A stretch of 55,618 bases of DNA from Stagnihabitans sp043721775. GTDB lineage: Bacteria; Pseudomonadota; Alphaproteobacteria; Rhodobacterales; Rhodobacteraceae. Within the stretch, counting starts at the first letter, position 1, and each line of letters starts with the position of its first letter. Both the position numbers and the translations under genes were made by a program. Shown in pieces: positions 17,490 through 25,013 of the stretch. Location of the stretch: positions 1 to 55,618 of the forward strand of contig JAYSQA010000114.1 of NCBI GenBank assembly GCA_043721775.1, given 5' to 3'. Below the pieces are notes generated by a model. The model was not told the DNA's origin. It ran no database searches and saw only the letters and a list, made by a program, of their open reading frames with translations.

Positions 17490-18733
17490 CCCCGCAAATC
17501 CTTCTGCGCGCCCTGTTTGACAAGGCGGTCGAGGTGGCCGACCCGATGCGCTCGCTTGCCGCACATCTGCCGGACAGGCCGCAGGGCAGGGTGGTTGTGG
17601 TTGGTGCCGGCAAAGCCAGCGCCCGAATGGCCGAGGCGGTGGAAGCGATCTGGGGCCCATGCGAGGGGCTGGTGATCACCCGCTATGGCTATGGCCGCCC
17701 GTGTCAGGGGATCAGGATCGTCGAGGCGGCTCACCCGGTGCCGGATGCGGCGGGTGCAATGGCCACGGCGGAAATGCTGGCGCTGCTGGAGGGTTTGGGC
17801 GAGGGCGACTTCGTTCTGGCGCTGATTTCCGGTGGGGCCTCGGCCTTGTTGGTGGCACCGGTGGCGGGCGTCAGTCTGGCCGAAAAGCAGGCCGTCAATG
17901 CGGCTTTGCTGGCCTGTGGCGCGCCGATTTCCCAGATGAACATGGTCCGAAAGCACCTGAGCCGCGTCAAGGGTGGTCAGCTTGCGGCGGCGGCTTATCC
18001 TGCGCGGATGCTGGCCTTGATGATCTCGGATGTGCCGGGCGATGACATGGCGTTCATCGGGTCGGGGCCGACGGTGGGCGATGCCTCGACGCCCGCGCAG
18101 GCCTTGGAGGTTCTGGCGCGATGGGGGGCCACGGTTCCGGCCTCGGCGCTGTACGCTTTGCAGGGCGTGTCGGGTGTGGTGCGTCCCATAGATATCCGCC
18201 TGTCACGGACCCAAAGCCGCATTTATGCGGCCCCCGCCCAGTCGCTGGCTGCCGCGCAAGCGGTGGCCGAAGCGGCTGGGATTTCGGTGCGGCTGCTGGG
18301 TGATGCGCTGGAAGGCGAGGCGCGAGACGTGGCGGTTCAGATGGTGCCGCTGGCACTGGCGGCGCGGGGCGCAGGTCCGGTCTTGCTGCTGTCGGGCGGA
18401 GAGTTGACCGTCACCCGGCGCGGCGATGGAGTTGGCGGGCCGAATGCCGAATTTTGTCTCGCCCTGGCCATCGCGCTGAAAGGTGCGCCGGGCATCCACG
18501 CCATTGCCTGCGACACTGATGGGGTGGACGGCGCGGCCGAGGTGGCGGGGGCGCTGATCGGGCCAGACACCTTGGTCAGGGCAAGGGGTGCAGGGGTTGA
18601 CCCCGCTTTGGCGCTGGCCAACAATGATGCGCATGGGTTCTTTGGCGCGATTGGTGATCAGGTGGTGACCGGGCCGACGCTGACCAACGTGAACGACTTC
18701 CGCGCCATTCTGGTTTTGCCTGCCGGGCGGTGA
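17486..18733 (+). CDS. Glycerate 2-kinase / MOFRL-family protein
   Basis: 415 residues. The N-terminal domain has VVVVGAGKASARMAEAVE and LISGGASALLVAPVAG, and the C-terminal MOFRL domain has LLLSGGELTVTRRGDGVGGPNAEFCLA. This is the GckA/TtuD family, once annotated as hydroxypyruvate reductase, that phosphorylates D-glycerate to 2-phosphoglycerate with ATP. Its place at the end of the GMC-Dabb-LacI operon implies that the pathway ends in glycerate entering central metabolism. The ATG at 17486 overlaps the LacI stop; a long upstream open frame inside lacI is not used. The convergent palindrome begins one base after the stop. Confidence 0.9.
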   Translation: MTPQILLRALFDKAVEVADPMRSLAAHLPDRPQGRVVVVGAGKASARMAEAVEAIWGPCEGLVITRYGYGRPCQGIRIVEAAHPVPDAAGAMATAEMLALLEGLGEGDFVLALISGGASALLVAPVAGVSLAEKQAVNAALLACGAPISQMNMVRKHLSRVKGGQLAAAAYPARMLALMISDVPGDDMAFIGSGPTVGDASTPAQALEVLARWGATVPASALYALQGVSGVVRPIDIRLSRTQSRIYAAPAQSLAAAQAVAEAAGISVRLLGDALEGEARDVAVQMVPLALAARGAGPVLLLSGGELTVTRRGDGVGGPNAEFCLALAIALKGAPGIHAIACDTDGVDGAAEVAGALIGPDTLVRARGAGVDPALALANNDAHGFFGAIGDQVVTGPTLTNVNDFRAILVLPAGR

Positions 18734-18734
18734 G

Positions 18735-18763
18735 CCCAAAATTTTTCGCCGAAAAATTTTGGG
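18735..18763. terminator. 29-bp perfect palindrome, bidirectional terminator (copy 1)
   Basis: CCCAAAATTTTTCG (18735-18748) and CGAAAAATTTTGGG (18750-18763) are exact reverse complements around a single central C. It lies between convergent glycerate kinase and apbE genes and touches neither frame. On both strands a T-rich run follows a stable stem. Close relatives sit at 24983-25011 and 41324-41352, also between convergent genes. Confidence 0.82.
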
Positions 18764-18772
18764 ATCTGCGGG

Positions 18773-19705
18773 TCAGGCAGCAAATCCCGTCAGGATTTCG
18801 ACAACCTCACCATCGGTTTGGCTCAGGAAGATGGCCTGCAACCCGTGGGCGCGGGCATAGTCCGGGCCGGCCTTGTCGCCCAGCACCATCAGCACGGTGG
18901 CCCAGGCGTCGGCCGCCATGCAGGTGTCGTGCAGCACGCTGACGGACACCAGCGCGCCCACGGCAGGCCCTCCGGTGCGCGGGTTCATGGTGTGCGACAC
19001 CCGCAGCTTGCCCACGTTGACGAAATGCCGATAGCTGCCCGAAGTGGCAATCGCCCGGTCGTTCAGTTCTATCATGCTGCGGCCCGCGCGGCAGCTTGGG
19101 TCGGGCTGTTCCAGCGCCACCGCCCAGGGCTGGCCATCGGGGCGGAGGCCTTTGGCTATCAGTTCTCCGTCCAGACCGCAGAGGCAGTCTTCCACGCCAT
19201 GCGCTGCCAGCACCTGCGCCAGCACATCCACACCGTAGCCCTTGGCGATGCCCGACAGGTCAATCGTCATCGGTGCGGACTTCCGGGCCCGCTGGCCCGG
19301 CAGATCAAGCTCCAGCGTCTCAACGCTGCGCAAGGGTTTGCCAAGATGCGCGGTGATCGCCTTGGGGTCCGCCTGACCCTGCGCCTGACCCTGCGCCGGG
19401 CCAAAGCCCCAGGCCTGCACCAAAGCGCCGACACCAATATCGAACAGCCCGTCCGAGGCGCGGCCAATCGCCAGCGACTTCGCCAGCACGGTCACCAGGT
19501 GTGGCGGCAAATTGACCCATTCCCCCACCGCAGCAGCATTCAACCGGGACAGGTCTGACAGGGCGCGCCAGGTGCTGGTCGCCTGTTCCACCGCCTCGAC
19601 GGCGGCGGCACAGGCGTCTGACAGGATGGCGGCGAGGCCCGCGTCACAGTCCAGACGGGCGGTCCAGCGGCTGCCCATCGCCGGGCCGGACAGAGTGCGC
19701 AGCAT
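18773..19705 (-). CDS. apbE: FAD:protein FMN transferase
   Basis: 310 residues. ApbE motifs in order: AMGSRW near the N-terminus, DGLFDIGVGALVQAWGFGP, TIDLSGIAKGYGVD, TSGSYRHF, HTMNPRTGGP and CMAADAWATVLMVLG with the metal-binding Asp. It transfers FMN from FAD to a Ser/Thr of a target protein. The likely target is the DUF2271 protein encoded upstream (see 22021-22500). It has no visible signal peptide, and an upstream extension is not available because the start overlaps the previous stop (TGATG), so transfer may occur before export of the target. It is the last gene of the minus-strand redox operon. Confidence 0.93.
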   Translation of the reverse strand: MLRTLSGPAMGSRWTARLDCDAGLAAILSDACAAAVEAVEQATSTWRALSDLSRLNAAAVGEWVNLPPHLVTVLAKSLAIGRASDGLFDIGVGALVQAWGFGPAQGQAQGQADPKAITAHLGKPLRSVETLELDLPGQRARKSAPMTIDLSGIAKGYGVDVLAQVLAAHGVEDCLCGLDGELIAKGLRPDGQPWAVALEQPDPSCRAGRSMIELNDRAIATSGSYRHFVNVGKLRVSHTMNPRTGGPAVGALVSVSVLHDTCMAADAWATVLMVLGDKAGPDYARAHGLQAIFLSQTDGEVVEILTGFAA

Positions 19706-21894
19706 CAGTAGACATCCTCAAGATAGCGGCCCTCGGCGCGAAGCGCGGCGACAGACAGGCCCAACGGGGCCAGCGCCTCTTCGACATCGACCGCGACAGC
19801 ACGGGCCATGGCGATACTGCCGCAGACCAGCACCTGCCCGCCGCGCCTGATCTGGTCGCGCAGGTGGGTGGCATCGGCGCGCAGGCGGTCCTGCACATAG
19901 GCGCGGTCCTGCACGCGACTGAAGGCTGTAACCAGGCGTGACAGGCGGCCTTGCTTCAGCCCCTCGGCCAATTCTGCTTCATAAAGGTAATCCGATCCCG
20001 GATCGCGGGCGCCAAAGTACATCTCGGCCCCGCGCCCTGGCTTCAGCCCGCGCAGAAAACCGATCATCGGGCCGACACCAGTGCCCGCGGCAATCATGAT
20101 CACCGGGCCTTTGGCCTGCGGGCGGAAGGCCGGGTTCTGCCGGACAAACGCGCTGATCGTGGAGCCGACCTCCATATCGTTCAACCAGCCGGAACACAGG
20201 CCACCGGGCATCTTGCGCACGGCAATCTCTATAAACCCATCCCGCCGCGATGAGGCCAGCGAGTACAGGCGCGGCAGGTCACTTTCAGGCGGCAGGATCC
20301 CCAGAAGATCGCCCGCCTCAAACTGCGGACCACCCGACAGCAGACCACGCCAGCCCTTCGGTGCCACCGGTTTGAAGCGCAGCACCGCGACCGGCGCCTG
20401 CACCTGCGCGCCGTAATCGTGGCGCGAGACCAGTTGCAGTTCGATGGTCTTGGGCCGGTTGGCGAGGTGTTCGGGTTCCAGTTTCAGCGACAGAAGGGTG
20501 CCCAGGTCTTGCACCCATTTGTCAAAATCGGCGTTGGACTGGCGGTCGACGCGGGCGAAGGGCAGAAAGGCCTGCCAGCCGGCATTCTCCAGCGCTTCGG
20601 CCAGCTTCTCGGCATAGCCGCAGTACGACGGGAACATGCGGTCGCCGAAGGCCAGGATGGCGACGGGCAGCGGGTTTTTCGCCTGCGCTGCCCTGTCAAG
20701 GAAGCGGTTGGCTGAGGAGGGCGCTTCGCCATCGCCATAGGTGGCCGTCATCAGGATAACCCCACCGGCTTGCGGATATTCCCCCAAATCATTCATCGCG
20801 GTGACGTGGATGTTCAGGCCATGCTTGTGCAGGGCATTCGACAGCGATGAAGCAAAGCCCCAGGTCGAGCCACCCTCGGAACCCACCAAAATTACCAGAT
20901 CAGCCACCGAGGCCCGGGCGTTGTGGCGCAGGCGGGGCATGGGGCGACGGCGACTGAACCAGATGGCAGTCCCGGTGGCCGACAGCAGCGGCACGGCAAC
21001 AGCGGACAAGCCCAGCAGCAAGCCCACAATCCACAGGCCCTGACCGGTGTGAAGTTTGTAGATGAATTCCCACACTTGGCGTGCGGTGCCGTAGTCCATC
21101 CAGTTGACCATCTGACCCGAAACCTGATCGACATAGCCCTCGCCGGTAGAGGTGGACAGCAGGAAGGCATCGGTCGGATCGCCAGCCGCCGGGAAGGTCA
21201 GATCGCGCAGGTTGGACAAGGGCACGGCTTGCAGGGCGGTCAGTTGATCCACGGCCAAGGCGGTGCCGGTGGCGACCTTGTCGGGGAAATTCGCCTCGAC
21301 CGAGGTGCCGTCATTGAGGATGCCGAAGGTTGACAGCGACATATAGCTGCCGGTCAGGGCCGAGACGAACAGCCCCGCCACTGCCAGCCTTGCAATCTTG
21401 GCATGCCAGCCACGCGACCCGGTGGCGCGAACGGCTTTGCCGATCCGCCGCCAACCGCCAAGTGAGGCGGCCAGCAGGAACAGTCCGGTCAGCGTCATCA
21501 GGAACATCGCCCCGGCACTTACCCCGGCAATGCCGTGACCGGTCTGGTCCAGGAAGAACGAGCGGTGCAGTTCCTTGATCCAGTCCAGAAAGCTTCCCGC
21601 CCCAGCGGCCCCAGTGGCTTTGCCGGTGGCGGGGTCGATGGTGACGGTCTGGAAGCCAAGCTTGGCCTTGACTGAGCCCACAATCACCCCGTTTGGGCTG
21701 CGGTGCAGTTTTGACAGGCCAGGGTTAGCCGCGTAGGCCTTGGCTGCCACATCAGCCACGGTCAGGCTTGCCACGCTGGACGCCTGCATCCGGTCCAGCA
21801 TTGGGGCCAGCGACAGGATCGCGCCGGACGATGCCAGAACCAGAAGCACCAGCCCGAAGATCAGGCCGGGAAGGGAATGCAGACGTCGCAACAT
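19705..21894 (-). CDS. PepSY-TM / flavodoxin / NADPH-flavin reductase fusion protein
   Basis: 729 residues. Residues 1-30 form a first membrane helix, then a periplasmic PepSY loop (45-100), further helices near 122-145, 168-185 and 285-313 with conserved membrane-edge histidines (His110, His120, His164, His282) that may bind haem. A cytoplasmic flavodoxin-like FMN domain follows (about 332-470, starting DLVILVGSEGGSTWGFA) and then a CysJ/P450-reductase-type FAD/NADPH module (LYSLASSRRDG, IAAGTGVGPMIGF, ending in GRYLEDVY). It should carry electrons from cytosolic NADPH across the membrane to a periplasmic flavin or metal. The architecture is known from flavinylation-linked loci. Confidence 0.88.
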   Translation of the reverse strand: MLRRLHSLPGLIFGLVLLVLASSGAILSLAPMLDRMQASSVASLTVADVAAKAYAANPGLSKLHRSPNGVIVGSVKAKLGFQTVTIDPATGKATGAAGAGSFLDWIKELHRSFFLDQTGHGIAGVSAGAMFLMTLTGLFLLAASLGGWRRIGKAVRATGSRGWHAKIARLAVAGLFVSALTGSYMSLSTFGILNDGTSVEANFPDKVATGTALAVDQLTALQAVPLSNLRDLTFPAAGDPTDAFLLSTSTGEGYVDQVSGQMVNWMDYGTARQVWEFIYKLHTGQGLWIVGLLLGLSAVAVPLLSATGTAIWFSRRRPMPRLRHNARASVADLVILVGSEGGSTWGFASSLSNALHKHGLNIHVTAMNDLGEYPQAGGVILMTATYGDGEAPSSANRFLDRAAQAKNPLPVAILAFGDRMFPSYCGYAEKLAEALENAGWQAFLPFARVDRQSNADFDKWVQDLGTLLSLKLEPEHLANRPKTIELQLVSRHDYGAQVQAPVAVLRFKPVAPKGWRGLLSGGPQFEAGDLLGILPPESDLPRLYSLASSRRDGFIEIAVRKMPGGLCSGWLNDMEVGSTISAFVRQNPAFRPQAKGPVIMIAAGTGVGPMIGFLRGLKPGRGAEMYFGARDPGSDYLYEAELAEGLKQGRLSRLVTAFSRVQDRAYVQDRLRADATHLRDQIRRGGQVLVCGSIAMARAVAVDVEEALAPLGLSVAALRAEGRYLEDVY

Positions 21895-21918
21895 GGGGTG
21901 GTCCTGACTATAAGGGTC

Positions 21919-22024
21919 TTAAAGCAGGATGATGTTTGATCGAAACATCATCCCGCTCTGGATTCCGAGTGGTCGCCTGATTGTTGAGGAAAACCGGACT
22001 CCACTTTTCCTCATCACGCTTTAA
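21919..22024 (-). repeat. Structured intergenic repeat resembling RIME-type elements
   Basis: The 106-bp spacer between the DUF2271 and PepSY-reductase genes is bounded by TTAAAGC (21919-21925) and GCTTTAA (22018-22024) and folds into two stems. One is TGAGGAAAA/TTTTCCTCA (21985-21993 with 22005-22013), the other GGATGATGTTT/AAACATCATCC (21927-21937 with 21943-21953). On the minus strand it begins AAAGCGTGATGAGGAAAAGT, similar to the intergenic palindromic repeats common in Rhizobiales and relatives. One end supplies the last base of the DUF2271 stop region. No second copy is in the window. Confidence 0.5.
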
Positions 22025-22500
22025 AGGCCGTACTGGAAGTTCGCGATGAAACCGTTGCCGGCAACCGGCTTGGCAGCACCAGCCGAAGTCAGCGGCACCT
22101 GAATTTCATCCGGACTTTCGCCAACACCCTCTGCCGCCGCATCAATGTGCAGCACATAGCCCGCGTCGATCATCGAGGCGGCAATGTCTGGCGTCACAGT
22201 CAGCGTGCGGCCTGCGCCGACGCTGGCCCCGGTCACACCATCAGCCCCCTGTCCGCCGTTTGCAGCAAACCAGGTCCGCAGGTGTCGCCAATAACGCGTG
22301 CTGTCGCCTGCCACCCAAAGGGTGCTGGCATAGGCACCCGACTTGTCGGTCAGATACATCGCCAGAAAGGTATTGGGGCCGCTGTATTGCGCGATGGTGA
22401 CGCTGATCTTGACCGGGTTGGCTTTGGCTGCACCAGCAATCAAGGTGGCGGGGGCCAAAGTGGCCAGCGAAAGGGCAAGGGCGGTGGTTGTACGGTACAT
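22021..22500 (-). CDS. DUF2271 periplasmic protein with a flavinylation motif
   Basis: 159 residues with a Sec signal peptide (about 1-28). The mature part is a small beta-rich domain (VKISVTIAQYSGPNTFLAMY, WRHLRTWF) ending in the strand GNGFIANFQYGL, as in DUF2271. Residues 87-93 read DGVTGAS, matching the D-G-x-(S/T)-G-A-(S/T) motif to which ApbE attaches FMN in NqrC and RnfG, so Ser93 would carry the flavin. It is encoded between a PepSY-type reductase and a small PepSY protein, with apbE at the operon end. ATG 22500 is preceded by GGAG; an in-frame start at 22518 is less likely. Confidence 0.82.
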   Translation of the reverse strand: MYRTTTALALSLATLAPATLIAGAAKANPVKISVTIAQYSGPNTFLAMYLTDKSGAYASTLWVAGDSTRYWRHLRTWFAANGGQGADGVTGASVGAGRTLTVTPDIAASMIDAGYVLHIDAAAEGVGESPDEIQVPLTSAGAAKPVAGNGFIANFQYGL

Positions 22501-22535
22501 GGTAACTCCGGTTTCCAAAGGTCTTTCAGGGGCGC

Positions 22536-22862
22536 TCAGTTCAAGCTGCCGGTGTTGGGCTTGTCGTGATCGGCTTTGCCTTCCTGGCCTTCGTCCGGGC
22601 GGCCAAGAAGCTTCAACGACTGCGGGTCGAACACGCCTTCAACGGGCTTGCCGTCCTGATCCGTCGCCTTCACGTGATAGCAGCCGTCGTCGGCACGGAT
22701 TTTCTCGACCGTCCAGCCCAACTTGACGGCCTCGACCCGCAGGGCTGCGATGGGTTTCCAGTCGTCCATCGGGGTGGAGCATTCGATTTCCGCCAGTGCC
22801 GGACCGACCAAACCGGGGACGGCAAGGCAGGCCAAAGTGGCGGCAAGGATGATTCGGCGCAT
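22536..22862 (-). CDS. Small periplasmic PepSY-domain protein
   Basis: 108 residues with a signal peptide (about 1-23, cleavage after ALA). The remaining domain has the single PepSY pattern: a helix (DDWKPIAALRVEAVKLGWTV), then the two strands CYHVKATDQDGKPVEGVFD, which resembles the PepSY_2 group, with a cysteine pair (Cys at CSTPMDD and GCYHV) that could form a disulfide. It is the first gene of the operon, transcribed divergently from the two-component system. The role is unknown; it may modulate the reductase or bind a metal or ligand sensed by the kinase. Confidence 0.82.
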   Translation of the reverse strand: MRRIILAATLACLAVPGLVGPALAEIECSTPMDDWKPIAALRVEAVKLGWTVEKIRADDGCYHVKATDQDGKPVEGVFDPQSLKLLGRPDEGQEGKADHDKPNTGSLN

Positions 22863-22940
22863 GGTTTTCTTGTCCTGTTTGCAAGGCTTCACCAGCACTT
22901 TGAACCTGACACCGATCTGAACGCCACCTTGCCCTGACGT

Positions 22941-22962
22941 TCAGCTTGGTGTCAGCTTGATG
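22941..22962 (+). promoter_or_regulatory. Tandem 11-bp direct repeat, probable OmpR-type response regulator box
   Basis: TCAGCTTGGTG (22941-22951) is immediately followed by TCAGCTTGATG (22952-22962), ten of eleven bases identical. This is the hexamer CAGCTT repeated with 5 bases between copies, the same geometry as PmrA/QseB-type sites. It lies in the 141-bp divergent region between the PepSY gene and the response regulator gene, 42 bases before the latter's ATG. Confidence 0.6.
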
Positions 22963-23003
22963 GGGTCATAGCAGAGCACCAGTTTGCCGGGCCGGGAGGA
23001 CTC

Positions 23004-23663
23004 ATGCGTATTCTGCTGATCGAAGACGACCCGGGCCTTGGAAGCGCCGTACGCGACCAGATTGCCGCCGAAGGCCATGTGCCGGATCTTGCCCCCACGC
23101 TGGCCTATGCCCGCGACCTTGTGGCGACGATGGCCTATGACCTGATCTTGCTGGACCTTGGCCTGCCCGATGGCCGCGGCCTCGATTTCCTGAAAGCGTT
23201 GCGTGCCAAGGGGTCGGTCACGCCGGTGATGATCCTGACAGCACACGACCGCATCACCGAACGGATCGAGGGGCTGAATGCCGGGGCGGATGACTATATC
23301 GTCAAGCCGTTCGATCTGAATGAACTGTCGGCCCGCATCAACGCCGTGGCCCGCCGCTATTCCGGCAACCCCAACCCGCTGATCTCATTGGGGGGGCTTG
23401 AGATTGACCTTGCCGCCCATGCCATCCATGGCCCTGAGGGCCTGATTGATCTGTCGCAACGCGAGTGGATCATCTTTGAGGCATTGTTGCAGCGACCGGG
23501 GCAAATCGTCTCGAAAAGCCAGATCGAGGATCAGCTTTACTCATTCGATGCCGAGGTCGAAAGCAACACGATCGAGGTTTACGTCAGCCGCCTGCGCAAG
23601 AAATTGGGGAAAGACGTTGTGCATACGATCCGAGGCCTGGGTTACCGGTTGGGCACGCCATGA
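23004..23663 (+). CDS. OmpR/QseB-type response regulator
   Basis: 219 residues. The receiver domain holds the acidic pocket Glu7-Asp8-Asp9, phosphoacceptor Asp51 (LLDLGLP), Thr79 and Lys101 (IVKPFD). The winged-helix effector domain ends with EVYVSRLRKKLGKDVVHTIRGLGYRL, the usual OmpR-family recognition and wing region. It overlaps the kinase gene by ATGA. The adjacent divergent redox operon and the tandem repeat at 22941-22962 indicate that it controls the PepSY/DUF2271/ApbE module and itself. Confidence 0.95.
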   Translation: MRILLIEDDPGLGSAVRDQIAAEGHVPDLAPTLAYARDLVATMAYDLILLDLGLPDGRGLDFLKALRAKGSVTPVMILTAHDRITERIEGLNAGADDYIVKPFDLNELSARINAVARRYSGNPNPLISLGGLEIDLAAHAIHGPEGLIDLSQREWIIFEALLQRPGQIVSKSQIEDQLYSFDAEVESNTIEVYVSRLRKKLGKDVVHTIRGLGYRLGTP

Positions 23664-24973
23664 AGCTGATGAGATCCTTGCGCGGCCAGTTGGCTGTGGG
23701 CGTCTCGGCCATTCTTGTCATCCTCTGGCTGGGGGCGGTTGCCGGTAGCACCTACGTGGTGCACCGCGAGATCGACGAAAGCTTTGATGCGGCGTTGCAG
23801 GAAACCGGAGAACGGATTTTGCCGCTGGCGGTGGTGGAGCTTATCGGCTCGGACGCTACCGCGGCGGCGCAGCGCATCCTGCCGATTGCCCAGCATGACG
23901 AGAAGATCACCTATGTGATCCGCGATGCTGACGGCAAGATATTGCTGTACTCGCATGACGCGGACCCGAAGATCTTCGATCCGATCAAGGGGCAGGGCTT
24001 CTTCACCACGCAAAGCCACAGGATTTACAGCCGCTCTGCCGTGTCGGGCCAATATACCATTCAGGTGGCAGAGCCTTTGACGCACCGCCAGACCGCGCTG
24101 CGCGAGACCATTCTGGCAATGTTGGTGCCGCTTGGGGTTCTGTTGCCCTTGTCGCTGATTGGCGTGGCCTTGTGGGTGCGGCGGGGGTTGCGGCCCTTGG
24201 GGCACCTGTCGGTGGCGCTGAGGTTGAAGGGGGCGGATGACCTGACGCCGCTGGACCTGTCGGGCCTGCGCTCTGAACTTATCCCGATCCAGCAGGCCGC
24301 CAACCGCCTGATGGCTCGCCTGAAACGCGCCTTGCAGGCGGAACGGTCCTTTGCCGCCAATGCCGCCCATGAATTGCGGACGCCGATCGCGGCGACGCTT
24401 GCGCAGACCCAAAGGCTGGTCGCCGAAAGCCCGGAAGGGCCATTGCGCCAACGGGCAGCGCAGGTGGAGGCGGAACTGAAACGCCTTGCCCGGTTGGCAG
24501 AAAAGCTGATGCAACTGGCGCGGGCGGAAGGCGGGGCGATGATTGCGGCAGAGCAGGCCGATCTGGTGCCGATCCTGTCGGTCGTGCTGAACGACTTCAA
24601 CCGCAGCAATCCGGGGCGCATCACGGCGGATATGCCTAAATCCGCCGTGCTGTCCCGGCTTGACCCGGATGCCTTCGCCGTTCTGGCGCGTAACCTGATC
24701 GAGAACGCCTTGGTGCATGGCACGCAATCTACCGTTGCGGTGGCGCTGTCGCCGACCGGAGTTTTCACTGTCACCAACGATTGCCCGGCGATCCCGCCCG
24801 AGATTCTCTCCACCCTGACCATGCGCTTTGAACGGGCAGGGGCGCGCAGCAGCGGGTCGGGCCTTGGGCTGGCGATAGCTGCAGGCATTGCGAGGGGCTT
24901 GGGCAAGGACCTGACGCTGCTGTCACCTGTCGCCAGGGACCGCGGCTTTCAGGTGGCATTGCCTTTGGTGTGA
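23660..24973 (+). CDS. Sensor histidine kinase
   Basis: 437 residues with the order: transmembrane helix (about 11-33), periplasmic sensor loop (34-150), second helix (151-173), short HAMP-like linker, H-box SFAANAAHELRTPIAATL with phosphorylated His237, N-box NLIENALVHG and G-box SGSGLGLAIAAGIARG. It is the QseC/PmrB type. The signal is unknown; the neighbours suggest redox state, metal or an envelope ligand. It is coupled to the response regulator by the ATGA overlap and ends just before a palindromic terminator. Confidence 0.95.
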   Translation: MKLMRSLRGQLAVGVSAILVILWLGAVAGSTYVVHREIDESFDAALQETGERILPLAVVELIGSDATAAAQRILPIAQHDEKITYVIRDADGKILLYSHDADPKIFDPIKGQGFFTTQSHRIYSRSAVSGQYTIQVAEPLTHRQTALRETILAMLVPLGVLLPLSLIGVALWVRRGLRPLGHLSVALRLKGADDLTPLDLSGLRSELIPIQQAANRLMARLKRALQAERSFAANAAHELRTPIAATLAQTQRLVAESPEGPLRQRAAQVEAELKRLARLAEKLMQLARAEGGAMIAAEQADLVPILSVVLNDFNRSNPGRITADMPKSAVLSRLDPDAFAVLARNLIENALVHGTQSTVAVALSPTGVFTVTNDCPAIPPEILSTLTMRFERAGARSSGSGLGLAIAAGIARGLGKDLTLLSPVARDRGFQVALPLV

Positions 24974-24982
24974 CGCTGGCCG

Positions 24983-25011
24983 CCCAAAAATTTTCGCCGA
25001 AAATTTTTGGG
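24983..25011. terminator. 29-bp perfect palindrome, bidirectional terminator (copy 2)
   Basis: CCCAAAAATTTTCG (24983-24996) and CGAAAATTTTTGGG (24998-25011) are exact reverse complements around C24997. It lies between the convergent histidine kinase and aryl-CoA ligase genes and is nearly the same sequence as copy 1 at 18735. Confidence 0.82.
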
Positions 25012-25013
25012 GT

